A stretch of 64,000 nucleotides of DNA from Sandaracinaceae bacterium (GTDB taxonomy: Bacteria > Myxococcota_A > Polyangia > Polyangiales > Houyiibacteriaceae): NCBI GenBank assembly GCA_020633075.1, contig JACKEI010000007.1:77607-141606 (forward strand), given 5' to 3'. Shown here piece by piece: positions 28,926 to 37,927 of this stretch. Both the position numbers and the translations under genes were made by a program. Under the pieces are notes generated by a model, which searched no databases, was not told the DNA's origin, and worked only from the letters and a program-made list of their open reading frames with translations. Every line of letters begins with the position of its first letter. Positions within the stretch are counted from its first letter, which is position 1.

Positions 28926-31625
28926 ATGAGGATGCGGAGTGTCCGGCCCGAGAGCCGTGGTCAAGTGCGGGGCAGCTTGTCGAGGGCCGCTCGCGCGGCG
29001 CTCGCGGGGCCGCTGATCGTGGTGTGTTGCGCCGTGGGCGCGGCGGGCTGCAGCCTGCTCTTCGACACGGAGGACTATCGGGGCGTAGAGCAGGGGCCGG
29101 TCCCAACGGCCCCGCAGGTCTCCATCACCGTCGCCGAGCCCACCACGCTCGACGACCTCGAGGTGATCATCGACGTGGCGTCGACGGACCCCCTCGCCGG
29201 GACGGTGGACTACCGCTACGAGTGGGACCGCGAAGAGGGGGGCGCCACCGTCACCACCTCCGTGACCACCGACGTGGTGCCCGCGAGCGAGACAGCCAAG
29301 CACCAGACGTGGACCGTGCGGGTCATCCCCTTCGTGGGCGAGCGCGAGGGCCCGGCCGGCACGGCGAGCGTGACCGTCGTGAACTCGCTCCCCGTCGTGC
29401 ACTTCGCCCGCTTGTCGCGCTACGAGGTCTGGCAGGACGAGACCATCACGGCGTCGGCCTTCGTCACAGACCCGGATGGGGACGCGACCACGCTGTCCTA
29501 CTCATGGATGGTGAACGACGCGCCAGTCGCCGATGCCACCTCCGCGATCGACCTCTCCGTGCTGCAGCCGGGCGACACCCTCCGCGTCAGCGTGACGGCT
29601 ACCGACAACGACCGCGCAGAGTCTCTCGTGGGGCGCGAGGCGGGCCCGGCCACCGTGCGCGCGGCCGTCGGGTGGCGGCAGCTGGAGCCCAACCGTGGCT
29701 ACGCCACCAGCACCCCCCTCTTCTTCCCCGACGCCCCTCGCGGTCGCATGCTCTACATCCGTGAGGGCGCGCTGTGGGAGTACCGCGTCACGGGGGCGAC
29801 CGAGGTCCCCTGGGCCAAGCTGAACGTCACCGGCCTCCCGGACCTGTTCGGCAGCTCCGTCATCTACGACGCGGCGCGCAGCCGCTTCCTGATCTGGGGC
29901 GGAGTGGACTTCACCACGGCCCCTTCGGTGCCCAGCACCGCCCTGTACGAGCTGGTGGTCGAGACCCCCGGGCAGGAGACGTTCCGAGAAGTGACGACGG
30001 CCCTCACGCCGCCTGCGCGCATTGCCCACGCGACGCTGAACGACGAGCCCAACGCTCGTGCGGTCATCCTGGGTGGTGCTCGCCCCGAGACCCTGCCGGT
30101 CACGTTCACCCTGCTGTACGACGACCTCTGGGAGCTGGACTACAGCACGTCCGACCCAACCTTTCGCATGGTCACCGCCAACGCTGCCACGCCGCCTGCC
30201 GTGCTGATGGGGGCGACCGTCAACAGCCAGAGCGGGCGTGGTTACCTCTTCGGTGGCTTCAGCCAGGCTGGGAGCCCGCTCGGTGGCATCTACCAGTACG
30301 ACTTCGACGGCGGCAGCCTGGTGGAGGTCGCGACGCTGGCAGTCCCCCGCGGCGGTCTCTCGGTGTCGGACCTTGGCGACGGGAGGGCGCTCATCGTGGA
30401 CGGGGCGACGACGCTGATCGGCGGCGAGCGCATGGAGACCAGCGAGCTCTTCGCCTTCTCGGACCACACGTTTGCGCCGCTGACGGTGACCTGGGAGCGC
30501 CCGGAGCAGACGGTCGGCGCGGTGCTGAAGCGGGCTGGCGACACGCTCTACTGGTATCCGGGCCTGTTCTCGGGGGACCTCTTCTTGTCCACCGTGACGG
30601 ACTTCGAGGTGACGAGCAGGCTGGCTCCGCACACGGAGGTTCCCGGCGTCACCTACGGGGGCGCCGTCGTTCGCGGTCCGGGTGCTTCGCCGGGCGTCAC
30701 CTTCGCTTTCGGGGTCGTGCGCCGTGACTTCGACCGGGCCATCAGCGGCTCGACCTTCAACTTCACCGGAGACCGCTGGACGCTCTTGACGGCCCTGTCC
30801 GACCCGACCCTGGCGCGCTCGGGGCCCTCGCCGGTCATGGAGTCGAGCCGCCTGCCGAGTCGGGTCTTCGGGAGCAGCCTGATGGCGTCCTTCCAGCCGA
30901 ACTCGTCCGTGGTGTCGAACTCCTCGGGAGCGTGGCTGGAGCAGCGCGCCGACGAGGCCACCCTGCACAACGGGCTGAGCGAGTTCGCCGTGCCGGCATG
31001 GCGCTGCAACGACCGCACCCGCGTGCTGGTGGATGGGTATACCTACGAGCTCGATCCCGCCGGCGCCGCCTCTGCGCTACCCGATCTAGGCGGTCGTGTA
31101 CCGCAGCTGCGCGGGCCTGGATACGAAGCGCTGCAGCCCGTCCAGGGGACTCAGTCGGACCCGGCGGTCGAGACCGTCGTCGTGTTCGGCGGCGATGGGA
31201 CCGACACGTGGTGGACATCGGCCATGTGCAACCCCAACGACGACTGGACTGCGCGCGTCGTGTCGCCAGGGCCGTCTGCGCGCTACGCGCCGTCGATGGC
31301 CAAGCGTGTGCCCAACACGACCATGCCGACCTCGCAGCTCTTCCTCTTCGGGGGTGCGACCGCGTTGAACGGGAGCCGCACCCACATGGCCGACTTCTGG
31401 CTGGTGACCATGGACGCGGCGGAGGTGCTCACGGCGCAGCAGCTGCCCAGCGGCGGCGGGACGACGCCCCCGGCGCGCAGCATGGCGGTCATGGGGTGGG
31501 ACAGCTTCCGAGGCCGCCTCATCCTCTTCGGCGGCGAGGGCGACGGCGGACATGAATTCCCCACGAACTCAGGCGGCGTCGGACGCGCCGACACGTGGGA
31601 ATACCGCATGCCGGCGGGGCTCTGA
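28926..31625 (+). CDS. Large surface lipoprotein with Ig/PKD-like and Kelch-like repeats
   Basis: 899-residue predicted lipoprotein with signal peptide and lipobox AVGAAGC near residue 40. The first part (~55-250) looks like one or two PKD/cadherin-like beta domains, with FVTDPDGDATTLSYSW and a TATDNDRAES stretch. The rest carries Kelch-type propeller motifs such as ARAVILGGARPE, GRGYLFGGFSQAG, TVVVFGGDGTDTWW, QLFLFGGATALNG and RLILFGGEGDGG, the last followed by DTWEY. Such proteins are common in myxobacterial outer membranes; their ligands are mostly unknown. ATG 28926 was chosen because it gives a compact signal peptide; a TTG 13 codons upstream is possible. It is followed by the TPR gene after 10 bp. 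Confidence 0.82.
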   Translation: MRMRSVRPESRGQVRGSLSRAARAALAGPLIVVCCAVGAAGCSLLFDTEDYRGVEQGPVPTAPQVSITVAEPTTLDDLEVIIDVASTDPLAGTVDYRYEWDREEGGATVTTSVTTDVVPASETAKHQTWTVRVIPFVGEREGPAGTASVTVVNSLPVVHFARLSRYEVWQDETITASAFVTDPDGDATTLSYSWMVNDAPVADATSAIDLSVLQPGDTLRVSVTATDNDRAESLVGREAGPATVRAAVGWRQLEPNRGYATSTPLFFPDAPRGRMLYIREGALWEYRVTGATEVPWAKLNVTGLPDLFGSSVIYDAARSRFLIWGGVDFTTAPSVPSTALYELVVETPGQETFREVTTALTPPARIAHATLNDEPNARAVILGGARPETLPVTFTLLYDDLWELDYSTSDPTFRMVTANAATPPAVLMGATVNSQSGRGYLFGGFSQAGSPLGGIYQYDFDGGSLVEVATLAVPRGGLSVSDLGDGRALIVDGATTLIGGERMETSELFAFSDHTFAPLTVTWERPEQTVGAVLKRAGDTLYWYPGLFSGDLFLSTVTDFEVTSRLAPHTEVPGVTYGGAVVRGPGASPGVTFAFGVVRRDFDRAISGSTFNFTGDRWTLLTALSDPTLARSGPSPVMESSRLPSRVFGSSLMASFQPNSSVVSNSSGAWLEQRADEATLHNGLSEFAVPAWRCNDRTRVLVDGYTYELDPAGAASALPDLGGRVPQLRGPGYEALQPVQGTQSDPAVETVVVFGGDGTDTWWTSAMCNPNDDWTARVVSPGPSARYAPSMAKRVPNTTMPTSQLFLFGGATALNGSRTHMADFWLVTMDAAEVLTAQQLPSGGGTTPPARSMAVMGWDSFRGRLILFGGEGDGGHEFPTNSGGVGRADTWEYRMPAGL

Positions 31626-31635
31626 GGTGACCACC

Positions 31636-32481
31636 ATGAAGCACACAATCACCCTTGTTCTCCTGACGCTGGCGTTCGTGCTGACCGCTACGCAGGCCTT
31701 CGCGCAGCCCGACGTGGACGAGCGCGCGCGGGTGCACTTCACCTCGGGTCGCGCCTACTTCGACTCGGGCGACTACGCGCGCGCGCTGCAGGAGTTCCAG
31801 CAAGCGTACGCGCTGAGCCACCGCGAGGAGCTGCACTACAACCTCTTCTTGTGCCAGGAGCGCATCGGCAACGTCAGCGAAGCGATCCGAGAGCTGGAGG
31901 CCTTCTTGGCCACCAACCCGCCGGACCGAGCCCTGCTCGAGCCGCGGCTCGCGGCGCTGCGCACACGGCAACAGCACGAGGCAGAGGAGCAGGCCGCGCG
32001 CGAGCAAGAGCGGCTGGAGACCCAGCGGCGTGCCGAGGAAGCCGAGGCCCGCGCCCGTGAGGCGGAGGCGCGTGCGCTCGCCGCGGCGGAGGCGGACGGC
32101 GATGCGGCCTCCCGCTCCGATGACTCGGGGCGAGGCGTGCACCCCGGCGCGCTCGTCGGCTATGGCGTCGGCGCGGCTGGCTTGGCCACCTTCGCGGTCG
32201 CCGGCATCCTCGTGGTCACGGGCGACGGGGACTTCTCACGCGGCTGCCTCGCCGCCGGGACGTGCACCGAGGCCGCGCTCGACCGCCAAGACCGGCGCGC
32301 GCTGATCGCGGATATCGGCCTCGGGGTGGGGCTGGCCGGCGCGGTCACGGGGCTGGTCATCCACCTGGTCACGCGGCCAGGCGAAAGCGACGAAGAGGCG
32401 GCCGCGCAGGCCTCACGACCGCGCGTCTCGCCCTGGCTCGGCCGCGGGGTCACGGGTGCCGCGATCAGCGGCTCGTTCTGA
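31636..32481 (+). CDS. Periplasmic TPR and coiled-coil protein with C-terminal membrane segments
   Basis: 281-residue protein. Residues 1-24 form a cleavable signal peptide ending AFA. TPR-like helices follow (residues ~28-105, with FTSGRAYFDSGDYARALQEF and NLFLCQERIGNVSEAIREL). A highly charged Glu/Ala/Arg coiled coil spans ~112-155. Two hydrophobic segments (~173-196 and ~218-240) flank a Cys-containing loop. This arrangement is common in Myxococcota periplasmic proteins and has no assigned biochemical role. It lies 10 bp after the Kelch lipoprotein gene, so the two are probably one transcription unit and may act together in the envelope. ATG 31636 starts the signal peptide. Confidence 0.8.
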   Translation: MKHTITLVLLTLAFVLTATQAFAQPDVDERARVHFTSGRAYFDSGDYARALQEFQQAYALSHREELHYNLFLCQERIGNVSEAIRELEAFLATNPPDRALLEPRLAALRTRQQHEAEEQAAREQERLETQRRAEEAEARAREAEARALAAAEADGDAASRSDDSGRGVHPGALVGYGVGAAGLATFAVAGILVVTGDGDFSRGCLAAGTCTEAALDRQDRRALIADIGLGVGLAGAVTGLVIHLVTRPGESDEEAAAQASRPRVSPWLGRGVTGAAISGSF

Positions 32482-32601
32482 CTTGACGCAGCGCTCGAGC
32501 GCGCCGCCGCAGTCGGTGGCGCGCCCTAGCTGGGAGCCCCTGACGGGCGACGGCGCCCGCACGGTTGCGGCAGGCCTCGCGATCCGCCAAGACGGGCGGC
32601 G

Positions 32602-33201
32602 ATGACGAATCCAAGCGACCTCCTCCCGGACCTCCTCACCCGCGCGGGCTCGGCCTGCGAGCTGTGCGCCGCCCAAGACGCCGCGCAGGTCTACGTGGTC
32701 GGCCCCGTGCCGGCGGGCGTCGCCGCCGCGGACCGCGCCATCCTGGTGTGCGAGGCGTGCCAGGAGGCCGCCGCAGACCCCGCAGCGCACGCCGCCCAGC
32801 TGCGCGGCCTGCAGCAGTCGGCCTGGAGCGAGGTCCCCGCCGTGCAGGTCGCCGCCTATCGCTTGCTGCACGCGCTCTCGGGCGAGACATGGGCCGCCGA
32901 CCTCCGCGAACAGCTCTACCTCGACGACGAGACGCTGGCCTGGGCTCAGGCCGAGCTCGGCACCGGGGCCGGCAGCGAGGGCGTCGCGCGGGCGACGGTG
33001 GACAGCAACGGGACGGTCTTGGTGGACGGGGACTCGGTCACGCTCATCAAGGACCTGGACGTGAAGGGCGCGGGCTTCACGGCCAAGCGCGGCACGCTGG
33101 TCAAGAACATCCGCCTGACCGACGACCCCGAGCTGATCGACGCGCGCGTCAACAAGATCGCGATCGTGCTGAAGACCTGCTTCTTGAAGAAGGCGACCTG
33201 A
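32602..33201 (+). CDS. PhnA/YjdM-family zinc-ribbon protein
   Basis: 199-residue cytoplasmic protein. The N-terminal zinc ribbon has CELC (residues ~19-22) and CEAC (~50-53). The C-terminal beta domain (~135-199) is the conserved PhnA core, with DSNGTVLVDGDSVTLIKDL, VKGAGFTAKRGTLVKNIRL and a final lysine-rich strand. The original phnA naming was tied to phosphonate use, but the family's role is unsettled, so no symbol is given. The gene stands alone between the TPR gene (120-bp gap) and the convergent SGNH gene (6-bp gap). It has no clear connection to the glycan locus. Confidence 0.88.
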   Translation: MTNPSDLLPDLLTRAGSACELCAAQDAAQVYVVGPVPAGVAAADRAILVCEACQEAAADPAAHAAQLRGLQQSAWSEVPAVQVAAYRLLHALSGETWAADLREQLYLDDETLAWAQAELGTGAGSEGVARATVDSNGTVLVDGDSVTLIKDLDVKGAGFTAKRGTLVKNIRLTDDPELIDARVNKIAIVLKTCFLKKAT

Positions 33202-33207
33202 GCGCCC

Positions 33208-34203
33208 TCAGCGCGGCGCGGCGACCCCGGAGAGAGGGTCGCTCAGCACTACCTGCCACGCGATCTCTTGCATGACCGGCACGGCGCCTGCCGGTGGTGG
33301 CGGGATGGGCTGGTCGAAGCGGTCCGTGGTGGCCGCCGGGAGGCCCACCGGGCTGCGGCGGAAGATGGTGGCGTACTGCACCATGGCGATGAAGTACCAG
33401 CCCGTGTTGGTGAGGTGCACGTCGTCCGAGAACAGGTCGCGGATGCTGGTGATGCCCGGCACCCCGCCGGCCTGGATGCGGTCGTAGAGGGCCGCCATGG
33501 CGCGCCCGCCCGGGATGAGGCGCATGTCACGGCCTGGGTGCGCGGCGTTGACGGCGTCGACGATGGAGGCCCAGAGGGCGCGGTCGCTGTCCAGCTGGGC
33601 GCGCCAGTCGTCCACCGTGAGGTAGTCCCAGGTCTCGTACAGGTAGGGCTGCACGTTGGGGTTCTGCGCGTAGGCCAGCGCCAAGAAGCGCCCCGCGTTG
33701 CCGGGGCTGTCGGCCCACTCGAGCTGAGACGCGAGCGGGATGGCCTCGGTCATGACCAGCACGTCGAAGGGCTCGGCGGCGAGCGTGGTGCGCGGGTTGC
33801 TGCCCTCGGCGCGGTCGGGGTGCTCCCACTGCCACGCCAGGTTCGCGCCAATGCCGATGGCCGCCTGGTACTGGTAGGTCGCACCGGCGTGCGCGCTGAA
33901 GTTCGCGATCATCGCCGGCGCCTGCCAGCCCTGCAGGCTGTGCCCCAGGTAGAAGACGTTGGCGTGTGTCAGGGGCGTGCCCGGGTCTGGCAGGACGGGT
34001 GGGCGCGTGTCGCCGGGGGTGCCGTCCGCAGGTGCCGTGTCACGGGGCGCGGTGGCGTCGCCTCCGGAGGTTCCGTCCCCTTCGCCCGGCGTTCCGCACT
34101 GGCCCGCGCAGGCGATGGGGACGATGAGCGCCAGCGCGCCGAGCAGGCGCAGCGCGAGCGGTGGGAGGTGCGCGGAGAGGGCAGAGGGAACGGAAGTGGG
34201 CAT
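33208..34203 (-). CDS. SGNH-fold lipoprotein, paralogue of 14253-15284
   Basis: 331-residue predicted lipoprotein: signal peptide, lipobox-like VPIAC near residue 29, then a Gly/Asp/Thr/Pro-rich linker. The domain from residue ~78 mirrors the protein at 14253-15284. Matched blocks are VFYLGHSLQG against VLFVGHSLVN, VLVMTEAIPL against LVLTEAVNL, YLYETWDYL against FFYETWHHR, LIPGGRAMAAL against IVPGGQTLGAL, and DDVHLTNTGWYFIA against DGVHLSDLGNYFIA. The Ser of block I and the Asp/His of block V needed for SGNH chemistry are present in both. The likely role is periplasmic acyl transfer to, or removal from, the glycan. ATG 34203 begins the signal peptide; the frame extends upstream without support. 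Confidence 0.72.
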   Translation of the reverse strand: MPTSVPSALSAHLPPLALRLLGALALIVPIACAGQCGTPGEGDGTSGGDATAPRDTAPADGTPGDTRPPVLPDPGTPLTHANVFYLGHSLQGWQAPAMIANFSAHAGATYQYQAAIGIGANLAWQWEHPDRAEGSNPRTTLAAEPFDVLVMTEAIPLASQLEWADSPGNAGRFLALAYAQNPNVQPYLYETWDYLTVDDWRAQLDSDRALWASIVDAVNAAHPGRDMRLIPGGRAMAALYDRIQAGGVPGITSIRDLFSDDVHLTNTGWYFIAMVQYATIFRRSPVGLPAATTDRFDQPIPPPPAGAVPVMQEIAWQVVLSDPLSGVAAPR

Positions 34204-34328
34204 GGGCAGGATCGAGGGGTGTGGCGCTTGGGCGCGTGGGGTTCGGGTGTGCGCCGCGGAGAGCGGCGGGCGGGCGCGAAGGAGCCCGGCCGGCGCACGC
34301 GCGGGCACTCCGCGCGAGCCGCGTGTGT

Positions 34329-35510
34329 TCAGGGGGTCCGGGCTGTGCGGACCCACTCTTGGTCGGCCTTCGACGCCCGCAGGATGGCGGGCGCCAGCGC
34401 GAGCTTGCGCGCGACGTACACGGGGGCGCTGGCCAGCGCGGACCAGTCGTCGCGCGTGGCGCCGCTGGTGAGCAGGCTGGTGAGCACGTGCGCCCCCACC
34501 AGCGCGAGGGCGCCCGCCGCGTACAGCTGCGTGGGCGGGAAGGGCAGCACCAGCACCACCAGGAGCGTGCCCACGTGCGTGGCCAGCGGCAGCAGCAGGA
34601 GCTCACCCAGGGGCTCCACGCTCCGCAGCCGGCCCCGCAGCACGTCCTGCGCCAGGCTGGGTGCAAGCTCACGCAGCATGCGCAGGCGGCCTCCCTCCCA
34701 GCGTGCGCGCTGCGTGCTCTCGGCGGCGGCCGTGGTGGGCACCGCGGCGCTCACCGAGGTCTGCTCCACGAAGCGCATGGCGTAGCCCGCGCGCACCATC
34801 ATGACGTGGTACTCGAGGTCCTCCACCACGGAGCGGGCCGTGTACGGGAGCGCCGTCAGCACGCGCCGGTGCAGGCCGAAGCCGTTCCCCAGGATGCCCA
34901 CGGACACACCAAAGCGCTCACGCGCCCGCGGACGCGCCACGTTGAAGGCCAGCAGCGCCACGTTGCGCAGGCGATGCTCGTCCGCGTTGCTCACTAGGTA
35001 GCGGCACTGCACTCCGTCGGCGCCCGGCGCGCCGTCCGGCCCGGGCGCGAACGCGGCGGCCATGCTCAGCAAGAAGTCGGGCGCCACCGTGGTGTCCGCG
35101 TCCACCACCAGCGCGGCCTCCACGCCCGGATCGGCCAGCGCGTGCGCGAAGCCGAGCTCCAGCGCGTAACCCTTGCCGCGGCGCTCGGCGTCGTCGCGCA
35201 CCAGCACCTCCGCGCCGGCCTCCCGTGCGCGGGCGGCCGTGTCGTCGCTGCAGTTGTCGGCCACCACCAGCACCCGCGCGCCCTGCGGTGGCTGGGCCGC
35301 CGAGAGCAGGCTGGCCACGCAGCGGGCGATGCCTGCGGCTTCGTTGTGTGCGGGGACGATGACCGCGAGCTTGCCGCAGGCCGCCGCGTCGCCCAGCACG
35401 CGCGGACGCGCGAGCGCCGAGCCCAGCGTGAGCGCGCCGAGCTCGAGCGTGCCCGGCAGCGTGGCGAGCGCGCCGAGGGTGCCCAGGCCGGCGCTCGTCG
35501 CGAAGATCAC
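34329..35510 (-). CDS. Membrane GT2 glycosyltransferase (processive-type motifs)
   Basis: 393-residue GT2 enzyme. An N-terminal hydrophobic segment precedes the GT-A domain: LAVIVPAHNEAAGIARCVAS near 48, VVADNCSDDT near 82, VVDADTTV near 135, VEDLEYHVMM near 230 and QRARW near 268. The D, DxD, ED, QxxRW set is that of processive or cellulose-synthase-like GT2 enzymes. Two or three hydrophobic segments near the C terminus anchor it in the membrane. The GTG start overlaps the stop of the upstream fusion gene (GTGA). It is separated from the SGNH lipoprotein by 125 bp. It could extend a homopolymer or add one sugar to a lipid-linked unit. Confidence 0.88.
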   Translation of the reverse strand: MIFATSAGLGTLGALATLPGTLELGALTLGSALARPRVLGDAAACGKLAVIVPAHNEAAGIARCVASLLSAAQPPQGARVLVVADNCSDDTAARAREAGAEVLVRDDAERRGKGYALELGFAHALADPGVEAALVVDADTTVAPDFLLSMAAAFAPGPDGAPGADGVQCRYLVSNADEHRLRNVALLAFNVARPRARERFGVSVGILGNGFGLHRRVLTALPYTARSVVEDLEYHVMMVRAGYAMRFVEQTSVSAAVPTTAAAESTQRARWEGGRLRMLRELAPSLAQDVLRGRLRSVEPLGELLLLPLATHVGTLLVVLVLPFPPTQLYAAGALALVGAHVLTSLLTSGATRDDWSALASAPVYVARKLALAPAILRASKADQEWVRTARTP

Positions 35511-37927
35511 AGGCTGGGCTCCGCGCTCTTCTTGCCGTTGCGCGCGTCCCGCGCCCGCTTGCCCTTGGCGCGGGGCTTGGTGCTGGGCTTCGGCGCGACC
35601 GGTGTCGTGGCGGCGGTGCTGATGGCGCGCTCGAGGCCGGGGCTCGTCGCTCGCAGGGCGTCCGCGCTCGGCTTCTCGTCGCCCTCCGCGCCGTCGCGCT
35701 CCGGGGCGCGCGGCGCGAGCTCGAAGAACTCCTCCACCGGCTTCTGGATACCCTCACGGACGAGCACGGCGCGGCGCTTCTCGGGCCGCCAACCCAGCTC
35801 GCGCTCGGCCTTGCTGCTGTCGAAGCGCGCCGCGAAGCTGCGGCCCTCGCAGTCCGCGTAGCTGGGCATGACGGCGCGCGGGTCCCGCCCGACGGCCTTC
35901 ACCGCGTACTTGGACAGCGCGGTCAGGTACGCCCGCGGGGCGGACACGGGGACGCGGCGGATCTGCAGCCCGGCGCGCTGCTCCAGCTCGTCCAGGTACT
36001 CGTTGGCGGTGATGCACGCGTCCGCCGTGAGGTTGTAGGACTTGCCCAGCACCTCGTCCGCGGTGCGCGCCGCGACCATGGCGTCGGCCACGTCGTCCAC
36101 CAGCACGATCGGCAGCGTGTGGTCGCCCGTGCCGTAGAGGCGGCAGACCGAGGCGTAGGGCCACGCGGCGATACCCCAGTGGAGCGGCGGGCCGCCGGCG
36201 CCCAGCACGATGCCGGGGCGGAAGATGGTCAGGCGCAGCCCGGCGTCGCGCATCAGCTCGCGCAGCACACGCTCGTTCTCGGCCTTGCTGCGCGCGTAGG
36301 GGTTGGCGGCCAGCATCGCGTCGAGCGGCGCCGTCTCCTCGGTGATGACGCTGGCGCGCTCCCCGGCGTAGTAGATGGCGATGGAGCTCGCGTAGAAGAA
36401 GCGCTCCACGCCGGCCTCGGCGCAGGCCAGCGCGAACGCGCGCGTGGGCGCCACGTCCCAGCGCAGGTACTCGTCCCACGTGTTCCCGTAGCCGCGAGCC
36501 AGGTGGTAGACGTGCTTGATGCCGTCGAGCGCGGGTGCGACCGACGCGAGGTCCGTGAAGTCCCCGCGCACGCACTCCACCTCGGGGCGCTGCAGCTCCG
36601 GCGGTGCACCTTGTGGGTCGCGCGCCAGCACGCGCACGTGCACGCCGCTCTCCACCAGGCGCCGCACCAGCGCCCGCCCGATGAAGCCCGTGCCGCCCAC
36701 CACCAGCGTGTCCGGACGCGAGCCACGCGGAAGGGTGGACGCGCGCGCGGGCTGGGACGCGGACGGCGTCACGGCGGCGTCGGCCAGGGCGCTGGGCTCG
36801 AGCTGAGCCGCCTGCGCCACGCGCTCGGCGAGCTCCACGGTGGCGCGCCCCAGACCCAGGCCCAGGCGTGCGTCAAGCGTGCCCGAGCGGGACGCGTAGA
36901 ACGCCTGCACCGCGCGCGTGATGCTCTCGGCGAACGGCCCACCCGCCACGGGCAGCCCGGCCTTGGCCAGCACCACCTGCCCCAGCGTCGCGCCCGCCTG
37001 CAGCACGGCGCTCTGCGCCCCCCGTGCCACGTTCACGAAGCGGTCCACGTCCAGCAGGTACGGGGTGTGCTCCTGCCGCACGTAGGTGTTGTTCTCGAAG
37101 TCCACGTGCCCCGTGCCGTTGCTGCCGTGCACGTGCACGTAGTGCTCCGGGTAGCCCGCGTCGAAGCCGAAGCGCAGGCGCACGCTGGTCTTGCCCACCC
37201 AGCCGCGGATCTCCCAGCGGCGGAAGAAGCGCAGCCCGCGCGGCAGCGCCACCTCGTCGCGCGCGTCCACCGACAGGTCCGTGAGCGCGCTGGCCGTGAT
37301 GGCCCCGTCGCCGAGCACACCCAGGCTGGCGAGGTGCAGGGCGTGCGCGAACGAGTGCGGCGCCACCTCGAACAGGATGTTGCGGGGGTCCGCCAGCATG
37401 AACGCCGAGAAGGGCCCGCCCTTCAGCTGCCCCAGCTCCTTGTTCCAGACCACGTCGATCTGGTCCACGTGCCCCAGACGCCCGCTCTGCACGTCCGCCA
37501 TGAGCTGCTCGTAGGGCTTGGTGAAGAGGAAGTTGTGGCTGGTGCCGAGCTGCGCCTCCCCCTCTTGCGCGGCGCGCCCCAGCTCGTCGCAGCCCTCGAG
37601 GGTGTGCGCCAGCGGCTTCTCCAGCAGGACGTCCACCCCGGCGCGCAGCGCCTGCGCAGCCGGGCTCACGTGCGCGTGCGGCGGCGTGAGCACGTGCACG
37701 GCGTCCAGGGGCTCAGTACGCAGCATCTCGGCCAGGTCCCCGTACGACGCCGGGATGCCCTGCGCCTCGGCGAAGCGCGCGGCGGCGCTCTCACGCAGGT
37801 CACACACGGCGGCCACGTGCACCCCGGGCACCGCACGCAGGGCGGCCACGTGGTAGTCCGCGATGTAGCCGGCTCCGACGATGGCGACGGAGAGGGGCCG
37901 GGGGGTGCTGGGGTGGTTGCTGCTCAT
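35507..37927 (-). CDS. Fusion of Gfo/Idh/MocA oxidoreductase and extended SDR (epimerase/dehydratase)
   Basis: 806-residue bifunctional sugar-modifying candidate. Residues ~10-380 are a Gfo/Idh/MocA oxidoreductase: Rossmann start AIVGAGYIADYH and the catalytic-region EKP motif (LLEKPLAHT near 100). Residues ~405-725 are an extended short-chain dehydrogenase of the NAD-dependent epimerase/dehydratase family: VVGGTGFIGRALV near 407, YASS near 520 and the catalytic YxxxK as YARSK near 545. The two are joined by a short Ser/Ala/Pro linker. The last ~70 residues are rich in Lys, Arg, Pro and Ala and look disordered. It probably makes or alters a nucleotide sugar or its acyl-sugar product. The ATG overlaps the upstream GT2 stop by 4 nt. 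Confidence 0.9.
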   Translation of the reverse strand: MSSNHPSTPRPLSVAIVGAGYIADYHVAALRAVPGVHVAAVCDLRESAAARFAEAQGIPASYGDLAEMLRTEPLDAVHVLTPPHAHVSPAAQALRAGVDVLLEKPLAHTLEGCDELGRAAQEGEAQLGTSHNFLFTKPYEQLMADVQSGRLGHVDQIDVVWNKELGQLKGGPFSAFMLADPRNILFEVAPHSFAHALHLASLGVLGDGAITASALTDLSVDARDEVALPRGLRFFRRWEIRGWVGKTSVRLRFGFDAGYPEHYVHVHGSNGTGHVDFENNTYVRQEHTPYLLDVDRFVNVARGAQSAVLQAGATLGQVVLAKAGLPVAGGPFAESITRAVQAFYASRSGTLDARLGLGLGRATVELAERVAQAAQLEPSALADAAVTPSASQPARASTLPRGSRPDTLVVGGTGFIGRALVRRLVESGVHVRVLARDPQGAPPELQRPEVECVRGDFTDLASVAPALDGIKHVYHLARGYGNTWDEYLRWDVAPTRAFALACAEAGVERFFYASSIAIYYAGERASVITEETAPLDAMLAANPYARSKAENERVLRELMRDAGLRLTIFRPGIVLGAGGPPLHWGIAAWPYASVCRLYGTGDHTLPIVLVDDVADAMVAARTADEVLGKSYNLTADACITANEYLDELEQRAGLQIRRVPVSAPRAYLTALSKYAVKAVGRDPRAVMPSYADCEGRSFAARFDSSKAERELGWRPEKRRAVLVREGIQKPVEEFFELAPRAPERDGAEGDEKPSADALRATSPGLERAISTAATTPVAPKPSTKPRAKGKRARDARNGKKSAEPSL

